DNA of 64,000 bases from Stanieria cyanosphaera PCC 7437 (GCF_000317575.1 NC_019748.1:3492501-3556500); one strand, 5' to 3'; positions 1 through 9,987 are shown, counted from the first letter of the stretch. Notes: generated from the sequence alone by a model not told the origin. A program made the numbers and translations.

Positions 1-336
1 TTCTACAGCTTGAATGTTAAAAATTTCTGACAATCCTGTAATTGAAAAAACAGCCATCACAGGTGGTTGAACCTGGTTTAGAATCAACTCTTGATTTTTT
101 TCTCTTGCTGTTTTGAAAACACTAACTAAAGCACCTACTCCACTACTATCAATAAATTTCGTTTCACTAAAATCAAGAATGATTTGTTGAGTAGTAAGAT
201 TTTGTTGTAATAGTTCCAAGCAAGTTTGTTTAAACGCCACTGCTTCTAAAACAGTTAAACGTTCTGGTAATTGAACTGTCGGATTGTTTTGCAAGTAAGT
301 TATTGAAAAATCTAATTTTGGAGTTTGATGAGTCAT
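1..336 (-). CDS. STAS-domain anti-sigma factor antagonist (partial, cut by left edge)
   Basis: The visible 112 residues form most of a STAS domain like SpoIIAA. In that family a serine is phosphorylated and dephosphorylated to control binding to a partner kinase or anti-sigma factor. The signature DSSGVGAL lies at residues 63-70, with Ser64/Ser65 as the candidate phosphosite, after a hydrophobic strand (QIILDF, 51-56). The start is the ATG at 336. The C-terminus lies beyond the window, so a fusion to another domain cannot be excluded. No partner kinase or phosphatase is adjacent here. The family call is firm; the regulatory target is unknown. Confidence 0.85.
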   Translation of the reverse strand, partial: MTHQTPKLDFSITYLQNNPTVQLPERLTVLEAVAFKQTCLELLQQNLTTQQIILDFSETKFIDSSGVGALVSVFKTAREKNQELILNQVQPPVMAVFSITGLSEIFNIQAVE

Positions 337-492
337 GTATCTTTCAAGCTATTGATCAATATCAGGATTGTTTATGACATCTATAAATCTTATTGTCCTA
401 ATTATTTCCTCATAATTTAACTAAGATTAGGTAAATTGATCATAGAGTTGTTGTGAAACAATCAAAACCCGAAGTAGTTGAAAAATTTTAAC

Positions 493-1152
493 TTAAAGAC
501 GAGTATCTCCTCTTGCAATTGGTTCTTCGGGAGACTTCATGCGTGCTTTAGCTTTATTGGCACTACGTTTTAGAGCTTGTAGACGTTCTTCGTATTTTTT
601 GCGTTGACGACGATTAGGGGTTTGTTCAATCAGAGTTTTTAAAGCACTACCCATACTTTTATAAGCATTAGGAAGAGTATAACCAAAACGAGTAGCTAGA
701 GCGATCGCTTTATCATCAGCTTCAATCGCGTCTTTAATCGTTTTTTCACTGTTATTTTTCTGCCAAAGACGATAACCAGAAACCCCACACAGCGCTAAAG
801 CAAGCAATAGCAACAAGCCATCTTGTACCCAAAGTTCTCCTACAGCACCACCTAAACCAATCGCCAGGGCTGCCATTTCCCATCCTTCTCTAGGAATTGT
901 ATCGCCTTGAATTCTTGCGACTTCATGCCAAAATAGTAGATTTCTTTGGTCAATCGCCAGATTTTCCCATTTAGCTAAATCGATTTGAATTTCAATCTCA
1001 TCTTTGCCAATCTCTTCGCAGCGAATTAGAGGAGGATTGACTTCAGTTGTTCCTTCGACAATTACCCAACTTTGTAATTCTGGTGGTAAGAGGGTTTTTA
1101 ATCTTCTTAATTCATTGATTTCGGCTCTAGCAGAAGAGGTTGCATAACTCAT
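493..1152 (-). CDS. DUF3318 domain protein, membrane-associated
   Basis: This is a cyanobacteria-specific protein that I recognise as DUF3318 from its opening (SSARAEINELRRLKTLLPPE). The first half is soluble. A hydrophobic segment around AIGLGGAVGELWVQDGLLLLLALALCGVSGY (in two parts) would cross the membrane, and a basic C-terminal helix (NRRQRKKYEERLQALKRSANKAKARMK) follows. Another in-frame ATG lies 54 bases upstream at 1206. I chose 1152 because it puts the conserved MSYATSSARAE opening at the N-terminus; neither start has a clear Shine-Dalgarno. It is divergent from uppP. The biochemical function is unknown. Confidence 0.8.
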   Translation of the reverse strand: MSYATSSARAEINELRRLKTLLPPELQSWVIVEGTTEVNPPLIRCEEIGKDEIEIQIDLAKWENLAIDQRNLLFWHEVARIQGDTIPREGWEMAALAIGLGGAVGELWVQDGLLLLLALALCGVSGYRLWQKNNSEKTIKDAIEADDKAIALATRFGYTLPNAYKSMGSALKTLIEQTPNRRQRKKYEERLQALKRSANKAKARMKSPEEPIARGDTRL

Positions 1153-1289
1153 ATTGTCTACCGCAAGATTAATCTTAATATTTTGCTGTTTGGCTGTTCT
1201 TATCATATCTAAATTTAACTGTTTCCTTAATGCTTGGGTTATGGTTAATGACCAGATAAACTTAATAAAGATTTATATAGACAAAAAAT

Positions 1290-2270
1290 ATGACCAGATT
1301 GAGACAAAAGAATTTAATTTCTTTAGGACTGTTTATTTTTGGTTTGATTACTAGTCTTGGGTTGGCTACTATCATCAATTCTGGTATGGTTGTCGCTCAA
1401 GCAAAACCGAGTCAAGTCAATGATTTATCTCAGCTTAATTTGGTTCAAGCGATTGTTTTAGGATTTGTTCAAGGAATGACGGAGTTTATTCCCATTAGTA
1501 GTACGGCACATCTTAAAGCAATCCCCGTGTTTTTGGGGTGGGGAGATCCAGGAGTTAGTTTTACTGCTGTGATTCAATTGGGCAGTATTGTAGCTGTATT
1601 GTGGTATTTCTGGTCAGATTTAAGCAAAATTGCCGTGGGAATGGTTAAAGCGATTCGTGATTCTGATTATCAGTCACAAGATTTTTGGTTAGCATTAGGA
1701 ATTACAGTAGGTACTATTCCAATTGTGATCGGTGGATTATTAATTAAAGCTTTGATTCCTGATTTTGATAATTCTCCTCTTAGAAGTATGACTGCGATCG
1801 CTATTGCCTCGATCATAATGGCTTTGTTACTAGCTTTATCCGAAAAAGTTGGAACGCAGCGACGTAATTTTGAGAAATTAACCGCTAGAGATGGGATTTT
1901 AATGGGTTGCGCTCAAGCTTTGGCTTTAATACCCGGTGTATCTCGTTCTGGTTCAACTTTAACTGCTGGTTTGTTGATTAATTTGGAACGAGCAACAGCA
2001 GCTAGATTTTCTTTTTTATTAGGACTGCCAGCAATTACTTTAGCAGGATTAGTAGAATTAAAAGATGCTTTAGATCAAGGTTTGGCTGATTCAGGATTCG
2101 TTCCTTTGTTAGCAGGAGTAATTTCTTCAGCAGTATTTTCTTATCTAGCGATCGCTTGGTTGATCAAATTCTTACAAAAAAGAAGTACTTGGGTCTTTGT
2201 TTGGTATAGATTAGCCTTTGGGGTATTTATTTTAGTTGCGATCGCTTTTGGGTGGTTATCTAATTATTAA
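1290..2270 (+). CDS. uppP: Undecaprenyl-diphosphatase UppP (BacA family)
   Basis: This integral membrane phosphatase converts undecaprenyl diphosphate to the monophosphate, recycling the lipid carrier for peptidoglycan and polysaccharide synthesis. Two family signatures are present: QGMTEFIPISSTAHL at 61-75 (with Glu65) and PGVSRSG at 215-221, plus several hydrophobic helices. At 326 aa it is longer than the roughly 270 aa typical of the family. The excess is an N-terminal hydrophobic segment (residues 10-38) before the family core, possibly a signal sequence or extra helix. Nine bases separate it from the next gene on the same strand, so the two are probably co-transcribed. Confidence 0.95.
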   Translation: MTRLRQKNLISLGLFIFGLITSLGLATIINSGMVVAQAKPSQVNDLSQLNLVQAIVLGFVQGMTEFIPISSTAHLKAIPVFLGWGDPGVSFTAVIQLGSIVAVLWYFWSDLSKIAVGMVKAIRDSDYQSQDFWLALGITVGTIPIVIGGLLIKALIPDFDNSPLRSMTAIAIASIIMALLLALSEKVGTQRRNFEKLTARDGILMGCAQALALIPGVSRSGSTLTAGLLINLERATAARFSFLLGLPAITLAGLVELKDALDQGLADSGFVPLLAGVISSAVFSYLAIAWLIKFLQKRSTWVFVWYRLAFGVFILVAIAFGWLSNY

Positions 2271-2279
2271 GAATAGTTT

Positions 2280-3611
2280 ATGAGTCAAGCTTCGATACAA
2301 CCAGCTAAAATTACCAGAATATTACCAGATTCAATCGCAGCAGAAATCGGTTTTGAACCTGGAGATGCGATCGTTACTATCAATGGTACTCATCCTCGTG
2401 ATTTAATTGATTACCAATTTTTATGTGCCGATGAATATCTAGAATTAAAAGTACTTGATTCACGTGGTAAAACTCATCAAATTGAAATTGAAAAAGACTA
2501 TGACGAGGATTTAGGACTCGAATTTGCTACTGCCTTATTTGATGGTTTAATTCAGTGTAATAATCGCTGTCCTTTTTGTTTTATCGATCAACAGCCTCCA
2601 GGCAAAAGAGACAGTCTTTATCTAAAAGATGATGATTATCGTCTCAGCTTTCTCTACGGCAGTTATTTAACTTTAACCAACTTAACTGAAAGAGAATGGC
2701 AAAGAATCGAACAGATGCGCTTATCTCCTCTATATGTCTCGGTTCACGCTACCGAACCAGAAGTGAGAATTCGTCTACTCAAAAATCCTCGCGCTGGACA
2801 AATTATGTCTCAGTTACAATGGTTTCAGGATAGACGTTTACAAATTCATGCTCAAGTTGTAGTTTGTCCTGGTATAAATGATGGCACACACTTAGCAAAA
2901 ACTTTATTAGATTTAGCTTCTTTTCACCAAGAAGAAATCCCCGCAGTCGCTTCCGTAGCAGTTGTTCCCGTCGGATTAACTCGTTTTCGTCCCCAAGCAG
3001 ATCAATTAATTCCAGTCAGTAAAGAAAAAGCAAAAGAAGTAATCGCGCAAGTACAACAATTACAAACTCAATTTAGAAAGCAGTTTGGCAGTAATTTCGC
3101 TTGGTTAGCAGACGAATGGTTTTTAATCGCCAGAGAAGAATTACCATTCGAGTCAGATTATGAAGATTATCCCCAAATTGGTAATGGAGTAGGTTCGATT
3201 CGTTTGTTTATTAAAGATTTTCAAAAAATTGCCAGTCAGATGTTACCATCCAGCATTGCTCAATCTCGTCATCTAAGTTGGGTAGTAGGCAATGCGGTGG
3301 AATTAGCTTTTCAACCATTAGTACAACAATTAAATTCAGTTACAGGATTAGTAGTCAATTTATTTCCCCTCCGAAGCGAATATTGGGGGCAAGCAATTAC
3401 AGTCACTGGTTTATTGACTGGACAAGATTTAATCACAGGATTGACAGGAAAAGATTTAGGAGAAGGAATTTTATTACCTTCTTTAATGTTGAAGCACGAT
3501 GATACTAGGTTTCTTGACGATCTAACTGTAGCTGAAGTGAGTCATAAGTTAGGAGTAGAAATATTTCCTGTTACTGGTGTAGAAGAATTGCTTGAAAAAT
3601 GTATTTTATAG
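2280..3611 (+). CDS. PDZ plus radical-SAM-like FeS protein (TIGR03279/DUF512 family)
   Basis: This 443-aa protein starts with a PDZ-like module (residues 10-40, ILPDSIAAEIGFEPGDAIVTI), followed by a cysteine motif C93-x3-C97-x2-C100 (CNNRCPFC) that should bind a 4Fe-4S cluster as in radical SAM enzymes. The C-terminal half matches DUF512. The architecture is that of the putative FeS oxidoreductase family found throughout cyanobacteria (TIGR03279). Its substrate is not established. It sits 9 bases behind uppP, which suggests co-transcription but not necessarily a shared pathway. No truncation is seen. Confidence 0.85.
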   Translation: MSQASIQPAKITRILPDSIAAEIGFEPGDAIVTINGTHPRDLIDYQFLCADEYLELKVLDSRGKTHQIEIEKDYDEDLGLEFATALFDGLIQCNNRCPFCFIDQQPPGKRDSLYLKDDDYRLSFLYGSYLTLTNLTEREWQRIEQMRLSPLYVSVHATEPEVRIRLLKNPRAGQIMSQLQWFQDRRLQIHAQVVVCPGINDGTHLAKTLLDLASFHQEEIPAVASVAVVPVGLTRFRPQADQLIPVSKEKAKEVIAQVQQLQTQFRKQFGSNFAWLADEWFLIAREELPFESDYEDYPQIGNGVGSIRLFIKDFQKIASQMLPSSIAQSRHLSWVVGNAVELAFQPLVQQLNSVTGLVVNLFPLRSEYWGQAITVTGLLTGQDLITGLTGKDLGEGILLPSLMLKHDDTRFLDDLTVAEVSHKLGVEIFPVTGVEELLEKCIL

Positions 3612-3723
3612 CAAGTTTAAATTATTAAAACTGGGACAAGGAGAAAAACAGCAAAACCTCTTGATTTCATTTGCTTGCTAACCGAAAACTTTCTTCTTCC
3701 TCTTTGTGCTTCTGCGAGAGATT

Positions 3724-4512
3724 CTAAGAAAACATTAACTTACGCATCACCAAAGCGATCAAACTAACAGCACAAACCACAGCTATTTGTCCTGGTAAAG
3801 GATAAATTGAATAGGCTAAAATGGCTTGCCATAAAGATTGATTGCCATTTAGATTGGTTAGTAAGTCGAGTACAGTCAAATAAGTAATACCAGTCAAATG
3901 AATTACCACAAAACCGATTAGACAACTCAAAGCTAGAGAATTGAGGCGAGCTAAACTTTGATAAGCATAAAAACCACATAGCCACGCACCAAAAATAAAT
4001 CCTAAAATATAACCAAAAGTTGGCTGTTGCAAATATTGCCAACCTCCACCGCGCTCAAAAATAGGTAACCAGGCTAAACCTAAAATTACATAAACTATTT
4101 GGGATAGTAAAGCAGCATTTTTTCCTCCTAAACAGCCTGTTAATAAAACTGCTCCAATTTGATAGCTGACGCCAAGGGTTTGTATTTTCATTCCCCCTAC
4201 CCACGACCAAGGGGCATTGATAGTATAAGCTTGAACAAAAGTACCCCCGATAGTTAAAATTAAGCCAACAGTTGCCCAAAGGATTATTTCTGGAGGCGAA
4301 ACTGTATGAGCTTGATTTGGTTTATCCAATTCTAAATCAAGTCGATTGTGTAACCATTGATTTTCAACTTGTAGCTCTTCAATCGTTTTTTGTTTTTGCT
4401 GAACCAATTGCTGTAAATGTTCGATCAAAAATTTAACACTAGGAGGAGTAACATCCCATTCATAATCAGTGATGTCTGCATTTGGTTTGGCAAGCTGTTT
4501 AAGATCTGACAT
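3724..4512 (-). CDS. bioY: Biotin transporter BioY with N-terminal coiled coil
   Basis: BioY is the biotin-binding S component of ECF transporters and can work alone or with an energising module. The membrane core has about six hydrophobic helices and family features such as GGGWQYLQQPTFGYILGF. The first ~90 residues are cytoplasmic and charged, with a likely coiled coil (LIEHLQQLVQQKQKTIEELQ). I chose the ATG at 4512 because the longer frame would begin with TTG at 4554. No ECF ATPase gene is nearby. It converges with the radical-SAM gene. Co-transport partners and regulation are not visible. Confidence 0.85.
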   Translation of the reverse strand: MSDLKQLAKPNADITDYEWDVTPPSVKFLIEHLQQLVQQKQKTIEELQVENQWLHNRLDLELDKPNQAHTVSPPEIILWATVGLILTIGGTFVQAYTINAPWSWVGGMKIQTLGVSYQIGAVLLTGCLGGKNAALLSQIVYVILGLAWLPIFERGGGWQYLQQPTFGYILGFIFGAWLCGFYAYQSLARLNSLALSCLIGFVVIHLTGITYLTVLDLLTNLNGNQSLWQAILAYSIYPLPGQIAVVCAVSLIALVMRKLMFS

Positions 4513-4726
4513 AGACTGAACTAGTTTAGAGCATTTTCCAGTGTACTCGCTCAAATTAAGTAATCCCAGTTCTTAGTTAACTAAATTTTGGAAAAAACTA
4601 AATCAGATCAACTTAAGTTGGTTATAGCTGTTAGTTCAAGCTTCTTTCAGGGAACTCTAACAATATAACTTCTTATTTATTAAATAGTTTTAATTAACCT
4701 TGCTCTCGTGTTAGGTGTAATACTTT

Positions 4727-5707
4727 ATGGATTTTGCTATTAAACATGGACTTTTTAAATTTAAAATTACAGATTATCATGCTATTCTCGGAGTTCCTCT
4801 AGACGCAGATGCTAAACAAATTAGGCTTCGATATTTAAAAATAGCTCAAACTATACATCCAGATATCTTTAAAGGAAATTCAGAGCAAAAAAAATTAGTT
4901 AATCAAATATTATCAAAGTTGGTCAATCCAGCTTATGAAAACTTATCCAGAAAAACTGCTTATGTTGAGCATCAATTAGTATTAACTCAAGTAGGTAAAC
5001 AAATCGCCGAACAGAACAAGAAAATTCATCCTGTTAGTCAATTAGCTCAAGAATTATTGGAAAATCGTGGAGATTTAGAGCTTACGTATCATAAGTTTTT
5101 AAAAATTGTGAGCAATGAGCAATATCAATCTTTAGACCAAATTACTGATAAGATAGCTCAAATTAGTGAACTCAATTTAGTTTACTTAATGCTCAAACAA
5201 GCTCAAGGAATAAATAAAGAAGAAATTTCTCCAGCTAAAATTACTCAATCTCAACCACAACGACAACCACAGCCAACATCTCCACCTCCAACCAATATTC
5301 AACAGCCAACCCACCCACAAACGGAAGAAATAACTCCTCAGTCTAGAGTTGCTTCTTATCTTCGTCGCGCTCAAGAATATATCGATAAAAAGAACTTTAC
5401 TATGGCTGTCTCTGAACTACGAGATGGGTTAAAAATTGACCCAAACAATAGTACTTGTCATGCTTTACTAGGACAAACCTATCTAAGTCAAGACCAGTTG
5501 ACGATGGCAAAAGTTCATATTAACAAAGCTTATCAACTTGATCCCAAGGATATAGTGGCGATCAAAATGAAACAAGTATTAGATAAGTTGACTAAAAACG
5601 ATAGTACAAATCAATCTAGTGCTGCTCGTACTCAAGGCAGTCAAGCTGAAAGTAAATCAGGTAACGGTAATATTTTTGGTGGTTTGTTTGGGTCAAAAAA
5701 AAAGTAA
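4727..5707 (+). CDS. J-domain and TPR protein
   Basis: Residues 14-75 form a DnaJ-type J domain with the H44-P45-D46 loop that stimulates Hsp70 ATPase activity. A proline/glutamine-rich linker (about 165-205) follows. A tetratricopeptide segment (about 208-285, for example AVSELRDGLKIDPNNSTCHALLGQTYL) follows that and would bind client or partner proteins. The tail is glycine-rich and basic (GGLFGSKKK). No zinc-finger domain is present, so this is a specialised co-chaperone and not classical DnaJ. The partner Hsp70 and client are unknown. It is followed by hisZ after 89 bases that hold short repetitive spacer sequence. Confidence 0.85.
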   Translation: MDFAIKHGLFKFKITDYHAILGVPLDADAKQIRLRYLKIAQTIHPDIFKGNSEQKKLVNQILSKLVNPAYENLSRKTAYVEHQLVLTQVGKQIAEQNKKIHPVSQLAQELLENRGDLELTYHKFLKIVSNEQYQSLDQITDKIAQISELNLVYLMLKQAQGINKEEISPAKITQSQPQRQPQPTSPPPTNIQQPTHPQTEEITPQSRVASYLRRAQEYIDKKNFTMAVSELRDGLKIDPNNSTCHALLGQTYLSQDQLTMAKVHINKAYQLDPKDIVAIKMKQVLDKLTKNDSTNQSSAARTQGSQAESKSGNGNIFGGLFGSKKK

Positions 5708-5796
5708 GATAAATTTGGTTATTTGTCCTTTTTACGAAGTCAAACAATGAGCGAGGACTAATGACCAATGAATAATAACCAGTAACTAATGACTAG

Positions 5797-7014
5797 ATGA
5801 TTCATCAACCACCAGCAGGAGCAAGAGATTTACTTCCTTTAGAAGTAGCACAAAAAGGTTGGATTAACGATCGCTTGCAACAAGTTTTTCAGCGATGGGG
5901 TTATCAACGTATTGTTACCTCTACTTTAGAATGGCTTGATACCCTCACCGCCGGCGGTGCTATTCAACCATCAACTGTGATTCAGCTACGGGATGAGTCG
6001 GAAAGAACTTTAGGTTTGCGTCCTGAATTGACTGCTTCAATTGCTCGTGCTGCGGTGACACGCATGGCTGGTAATACTTATCCTCAACGTTTATGTTACC
6101 GCGCCAACATTTTCCGTAATCCACCGCAAAATCATCACGGTCGCCAATTAGAATTTTATCAAGCAGGAGTAGAGTTACTCTTTGCAGGGGGTTTATTAGC
6201 CGATGCAGAAATTTTATTGTTACTGGCTAATTGTTTAAAGGATTTAGGTGTAGAAAATTGGCAGATTATCTTAGGACAAGCGGAGTTAACGCGATCGCTT
6301 TTAGCTTTATTTCCTGAATCATTGAGAAAACAAGTCCGTCATTGTCTGGCAAATTTAGACCGTGTAACCTTAGAGAAGTTACCTCTTGAACCGACTTTAA
6401 AAGAAAAAGCTTTATTTTTATTTGATTTAAGGGGTAAACCTAAAGAAGTTTTAGCAAAAATAGCTAAGTGGGAATTAGATCAATCTGCTCAAGAAATTGT
6501 TGACAATTTAAAGTCATTAGTTGATTTACTTGCTAATAGTTCTGACTTTCCTATTCCTTTGACTTTAGACTTAAGCTTGTGGCAAACCTTTGATTTTTAT
6601 ACAGGTATTGTGTTTGAAGTTGTCAGTTTTAACCATAATCAATCCTATTTATTAGGTAAAGGTGGACGTTATGACCAGTTATTAGGACTTTATCATCCTC
6701 AAGGAATTAGTTCTCCTGGGATTGGTTTTGCCTTAAATATTGAAGACTTGCATTCTTGCTTGTTGCCTACTAATAAGTTACCCCAACAAACTGCTGCTAG
6801 TAATTGGTTAGTAATTGCTCAAACTCCATCAGCAGCGAGTGCAGCTTTAAATTATGCTCAAAAACTACGTAATTCTGAACAATTAGTCAGAGTAGAATTA
6901 GATTTGGGCGAACGTTGTCCTGAAGAAATTAGAGAATATGCTCGTAACTGTCGGATTAAAAAGTTAGCTTGGCTTTCATCTGAAGGAGAAGCAAAGATCG
7001 AAACTCTTGGCTAA
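5797..7014 (+). CDS. hisZ: ATP phosphoribosyltransferase regulatory subunit HisZ
   Basis: HisZ is a histidyl-tRNA synthetase paralogue without aminoacylation activity. It assembles with the short HisG to form the first, feedback-controlled enzyme of histidine synthesis. The 405-aa protein opens with PPAGARDLLPLE and has class II synthetase-like motifs (RDESERTLGLRPELTASIAR around 70-90, RANIFRN around 105). The C-terminal anticodon-binding domain of HisRS is replaced by a short divergent tail. hisG is not in the window. The ATG at 5797 sits after a spacer with repeated AGTAACTAATGAC-type sequence. Confidence 0.92.
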   Translation: MIHQPPAGARDLLPLEVAQKGWINDRLQQVFQRWGYQRIVTSTLEWLDTLTAGGAIQPSTVIQLRDESERTLGLRPELTASIARAAVTRMAGNTYPQRLCYRANIFRNPPQNHHGRQLEFYQAGVELLFAGGLLADAEILLLLANCLKDLGVENWQIILGQAELTRSLLALFPESLRKQVRHCLANLDRVTLEKLPLEPTLKEKALFLFDLRGKPKEVLAKIAKWELDQSAQEIVDNLKSLVDLLANSSDFPIPLTLDLSLWQTFDFYTGIVFEVVSFNHNQSYLLGKGGRYDQLLGLYHPQGISSPGIGFALNIEDLHSCLLPTNKLPQQTAASNWLVIAQTPSAASAALNYAQKLRNSEQLVRVELDLGERCPEEIREYARNCRIKKLAWLSSEGEAKIETLG

Positions 7015-7169
7015 AAAGATGGGAGAAAAGGAGAGGGGGAGCAACCTAGTATTAATATTGAGTAAATCACTTCTGCATCTGTTGCACCTTTACACCTCTA
7101 CCCAAATCATTAATAGGAAATAGCGAAAAGTTGGCTAACTTAATTCGCGATCGCAACTACTTATTAGTC

Positions 7170-7787
7170 ATGAGAATTCTGCTGGTTGAAGATGAAAAGC
7201 GTATTGCCCAAGCATTAGCAGAGACATTAAAAGATAGACAATACATCGTTGATATTGCTACCGATGGTGAAATGGGTTGGGATTTTATTGAAACTCTCAG
7301 CTACGATCTAATTTTGCTCGATATCATGCTGCCCAAATTAGATGAAATTAGTTTGTGTAAACGTCTGCGACAAGCTGGGTATTTAACACCAGTGCTAATG
7401 TTAACCGCCAAAGATAGCAGTAATGATAAAGTAATCGGATTAGATGCAGGTGCAGGCATTAATTTAATTCCTGTTACAACTAATATTTACAGTCATCTTA
7501 ATGATTTAGACCGCGATTTTTGGTTTTGGAAACTTCATTTTCAGGGTTCATTTTTTGCTGCGATCGCTCATGCTTTTACACGTCGATTTCATACAGTTTC
7601 AATTGCTTCTACTATTGAACCTTTATCCTTAAGAGGTCGTGAAGATTTAATCAGAGGAATTAAACGAATTATTTCACGTTATCACCAAACAGATATTCAG
7701 GGAATGATTAAGCGAGTTGATCGACAATTTTTCCAAGGGAATCTGGTTAATTTGGTTAAAAAAAGTAATTATCTAATTAAAAAATAA
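7170..7787 (+). pseudogene. Truncated response-regulator receiver joined to unrelated sequence
   Basis: From the ATG at 7170 the first ~94 residues are a clean OmpR-type receiver: the acidic pair in VEDE, phospho-acceptor Asp in LLDIMLPK, and LTAK. The homology stops right after GLDAGA, just before the expected conserved Lys (KPF) and the final strand and helix. The remaining ~110 residues (from GINLIPVTTN) do not look like a DNA-binding output domain. Part of the tail (DFWFWKLHFQGSFFAAIAHA) looks like an inner piece of another protein I cannot name with confidence. I read this as a deletion fusion. It could still be expressed, but a working receiver is unlikely. Confidence 0.65.
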
Positions 7788-7794
7788 ACTGTAT

Positions 7795-7830
7795 AAAAAT
7801 GAGACAAACAGGATTGTACCTCTTTGTCTC
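7795..7830 (-). terminator. Hairpin terminator between convergent genes
   Basis: GAGACAAACAGG and CCTCTTTGTCTC form a 12-bp stem with one mismatch around a 6-base loop (7801-7830). Read on the minus strand, the stem is followed by ATTTTTAT, which fits an intrinsic terminator for the ABC1-kinase gene ending at 7865. On the plus strand it is followed by a shorter A/T stretch, so it probably works mainly in one direction. Confidence 0.65.
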
Positions 7831-7864
7831 TCAAAAATTATTTCAAAGTTTTAGCACTCAGTAG

Positions 7865-9847
7865 TTAACGCATAGCTGCTGTGGGTAAAGATGATTGTAT
7901 ATTTTGAGGAGTTCTAATACTATGAGAACTAGTTTCCAGTAACAAATTTCTAATCAATCTAGCTGCCATTTTTTGTGCCAATCTTTCAGCAACCGTTTGA
8001 CCTAATTGATGAGTTTCTGGCTTAGTGATAATTTTAGTCACAACAGAGATTAACCGTGTCGGATCGAAACCAGGAGTTTTTTGCAAAAGTGCGATAATAT
8101 TTTTGAGATGCTTAACAGTATAAGACTCTTCCTGTAACTCTGAGGGGGTTTCCTGGATAGTTAAACCCACCTGTTGACGAAAAGCTGTTGAGAGGTTATA
8201 CCAAGTTCTTCTTCCCAGATTATCGATCGCATTAACTAATTCATCCGCAATGCGATCGCGAATAAATGCGCCTCGTTCCGAAAACAGAAAGTCTACTACT
8301 TGGTCAATAATTTTATCAAAATTGTAGTCTCTCGAATCATTGGCATTGCGCATCAAGTTTTCTAGACGATGCCAACGAAATCCTTCTTCTTTAAATAATA
8401 AATCTTTTAATGAAGCTCTTAATTCTGGGGCTGGATCTGTCAGTAAACGTTTAGCTACATAAGGATAAGCTTTAGAAAGGACTTTAAAATCAGGTTCAAT
8501 ACCGATCGCAATCCCTTCTAAGGTTACCATTGAACGAATAATCAAAGCGTAATAAGCAGGTACGCGGAAAGGAAACTCATACATCATTGCTGACATCTGA
8601 TCGGTAATACTTTTGAAGTTTAATTCGGCAACGCTAGCACCCAACGCATTACCAAACACATTAGCTAAAGCAGGGACAATTGGGGTCAGATCTGTATCAG
8701 GAGTCAAAAAATCTAATTTAACGTAATCACGAGATAATGCCTCAAAATCTCGGTTAACTAAATGAACAACTGCTTCAATCAAACCATACCTTTGATAAGG
8801 TTTAATTCGGCTCATCATGCCAAAATCTAAATAAGCTAGTCTGCCATCAGGCATTGCTAGTAAGTTACCTGGATGGGGATCGGCATGAAAGAAACCATGT
8901 TCTAGTAACTGTCGCAGCGAGCATTCTACGCCTACTTCCACTAAATGGGTTGCATCGATTCCTTGTGCCTGAATTTCTTTGATATTAGTCAGTTTAGTTC
9001 CACTTACCCACTCCATAGTAAGAACTCTTCTGCCTGTATACTCCCAGTAAATTTTAGGAATATAGATTTCTTCCAAATAACCATAGAGTTTTCTAAATCT
9101 TTCTGCATTGCGCCCTTCTTGCATATAATTAATTTCTTCAAAGATGCGCTCTGCCAATTCATCAGTAATAGCAACTAAATTGGAACGAATTTGCTTAAGA
9201 TTATGCTGCGCCCAACTAGCAATGCTACGCATGATATAAATATCAAGGGTAATGCGACGAGTTAAATCGGGACGTTGGACTTTAACTGCTACTTCTTCTC
9301 CTGTTTTTAATCTTCCCTTATAAACCTGTCCCAATGATGCAGCAGCAATTGGTTGAGGAGATAATTCTGCATAAATTTCATCTGGAGTTTCGCCTAATTC
9401 TTCTTCAATGAAACGAAAAGCTACTTCATTAGGAAAAGAAGGTAATTGATCCTGTAACTTGGCAAGTTCATCTAAATAAACTGGCGAAACTAAATCTGGT
9501 CGAGTAGAAAGAGCTTGACCTACTTTAATATAAGCAGGACCGAGTTGAGTTAAAATTTCTCGCAGTTGAATTGCTCTTTTTCGCTCATTTTTCAGCGAAA
9601 TACCTCTAAATTTGTCCCACCACAAACCCAAAGTATAAGCAGCAAAAGGCAACAAAATATTGATTAACCTTCCTAAAACCAGGAAAGGACGCTGACGATA
9701 TTGAGCATTAATGCGATCGGGGTTGTAACGCCAGTCTGCATCTGGCTCATCATAGCTTGATTCTAAGTCTTCGTTTCCATCGATAGAGAGGGAAAAAGAC
9801 TCAAGTTCCTCTAAGGAAGATGTTGGAGATAATGTCTGTTGAGGCAT
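7865..9847 (-). CDS. ABC1/AarF/UbiB-family atypical kinase
   Basis: This 660-aa protein belongs to the ABC1/UbiB atypical kinases (ADCK/ABC1K in plastids), which influence prenylquinone metabolism. The family KxGQ motif is present (AYIKVGQALSTRPDLVSP, about 110-128), together with the alanine-rich nucleotide loop (AAASLGQVYKG), the HADPHPGNLL catalytic loop and the YLDFGMM metal site. A long C-terminal extension (from about 470) is typical of cyanobacterial members. The substrate cannot be told from sequence. Its start ATG at 9847 is clear of other genes, and a hairpin terminator follows its stop. Confidence 0.92.
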   Translation of the reverse strand: MPQQTLSPTSSLEELESFSLSIDGNEDLESSYDEPDADWRYNPDRINAQYRQRPFLVLGRLINILLPFAAYTLGLWWDKFRGISLKNERKRAIQLREILTQLGPAYIKVGQALSTRPDLVSPVYLDELAKLQDQLPSFPNEVAFRFIEEELGETPDEIYAELSPQPIAAASLGQVYKGRLKTGEEVAVKVQRPDLTRRITLDIYIMRSIASWAQHNLKQIRSNLVAITDELAERIFEEINYMQEGRNAERFRKLYGYLEEIYIPKIYWEYTGRRVLTMEWVSGTKLTNIKEIQAQGIDATHLVEVGVECSLRQLLEHGFFHADPHPGNLLAMPDGRLAYLDFGMMSRIKPYQRYGLIEAVVHLVNRDFEALSRDYVKLDFLTPDTDLTPIVPALANVFGNALGASVAELNFKSITDQMSAMMYEFPFRVPAYYALIIRSMVTLEGIAIGIEPDFKVLSKAYPYVAKRLLTDPAPELRASLKDLLFKEEGFRWHRLENLMRNANDSRDYNFDKIIDQVVDFLFSERGAFIRDRIADELVNAIDNLGRRTWYNLSTAFRQQVGLTIQETPSELQEESYTVKHLKNIIALLQKTPGFDPTRLISVVTKIITKPETHQLGQTVAERLAQKMAARLIRNLLLETSSHSIRTPQNIQSSLPTAAMR

Positions 9848-9987
9848 AAATATTTAGACTGACGTTAACAACTTTTGTAAACAATTGTAACAATTTAACA
9901 AGTAATTGTTTCTTTGATTAGCTTAACGATTAATTTACCTTGATTGGAGTTAGGAATTACCGATCAATTTTTTGTAACGAACAAAAA

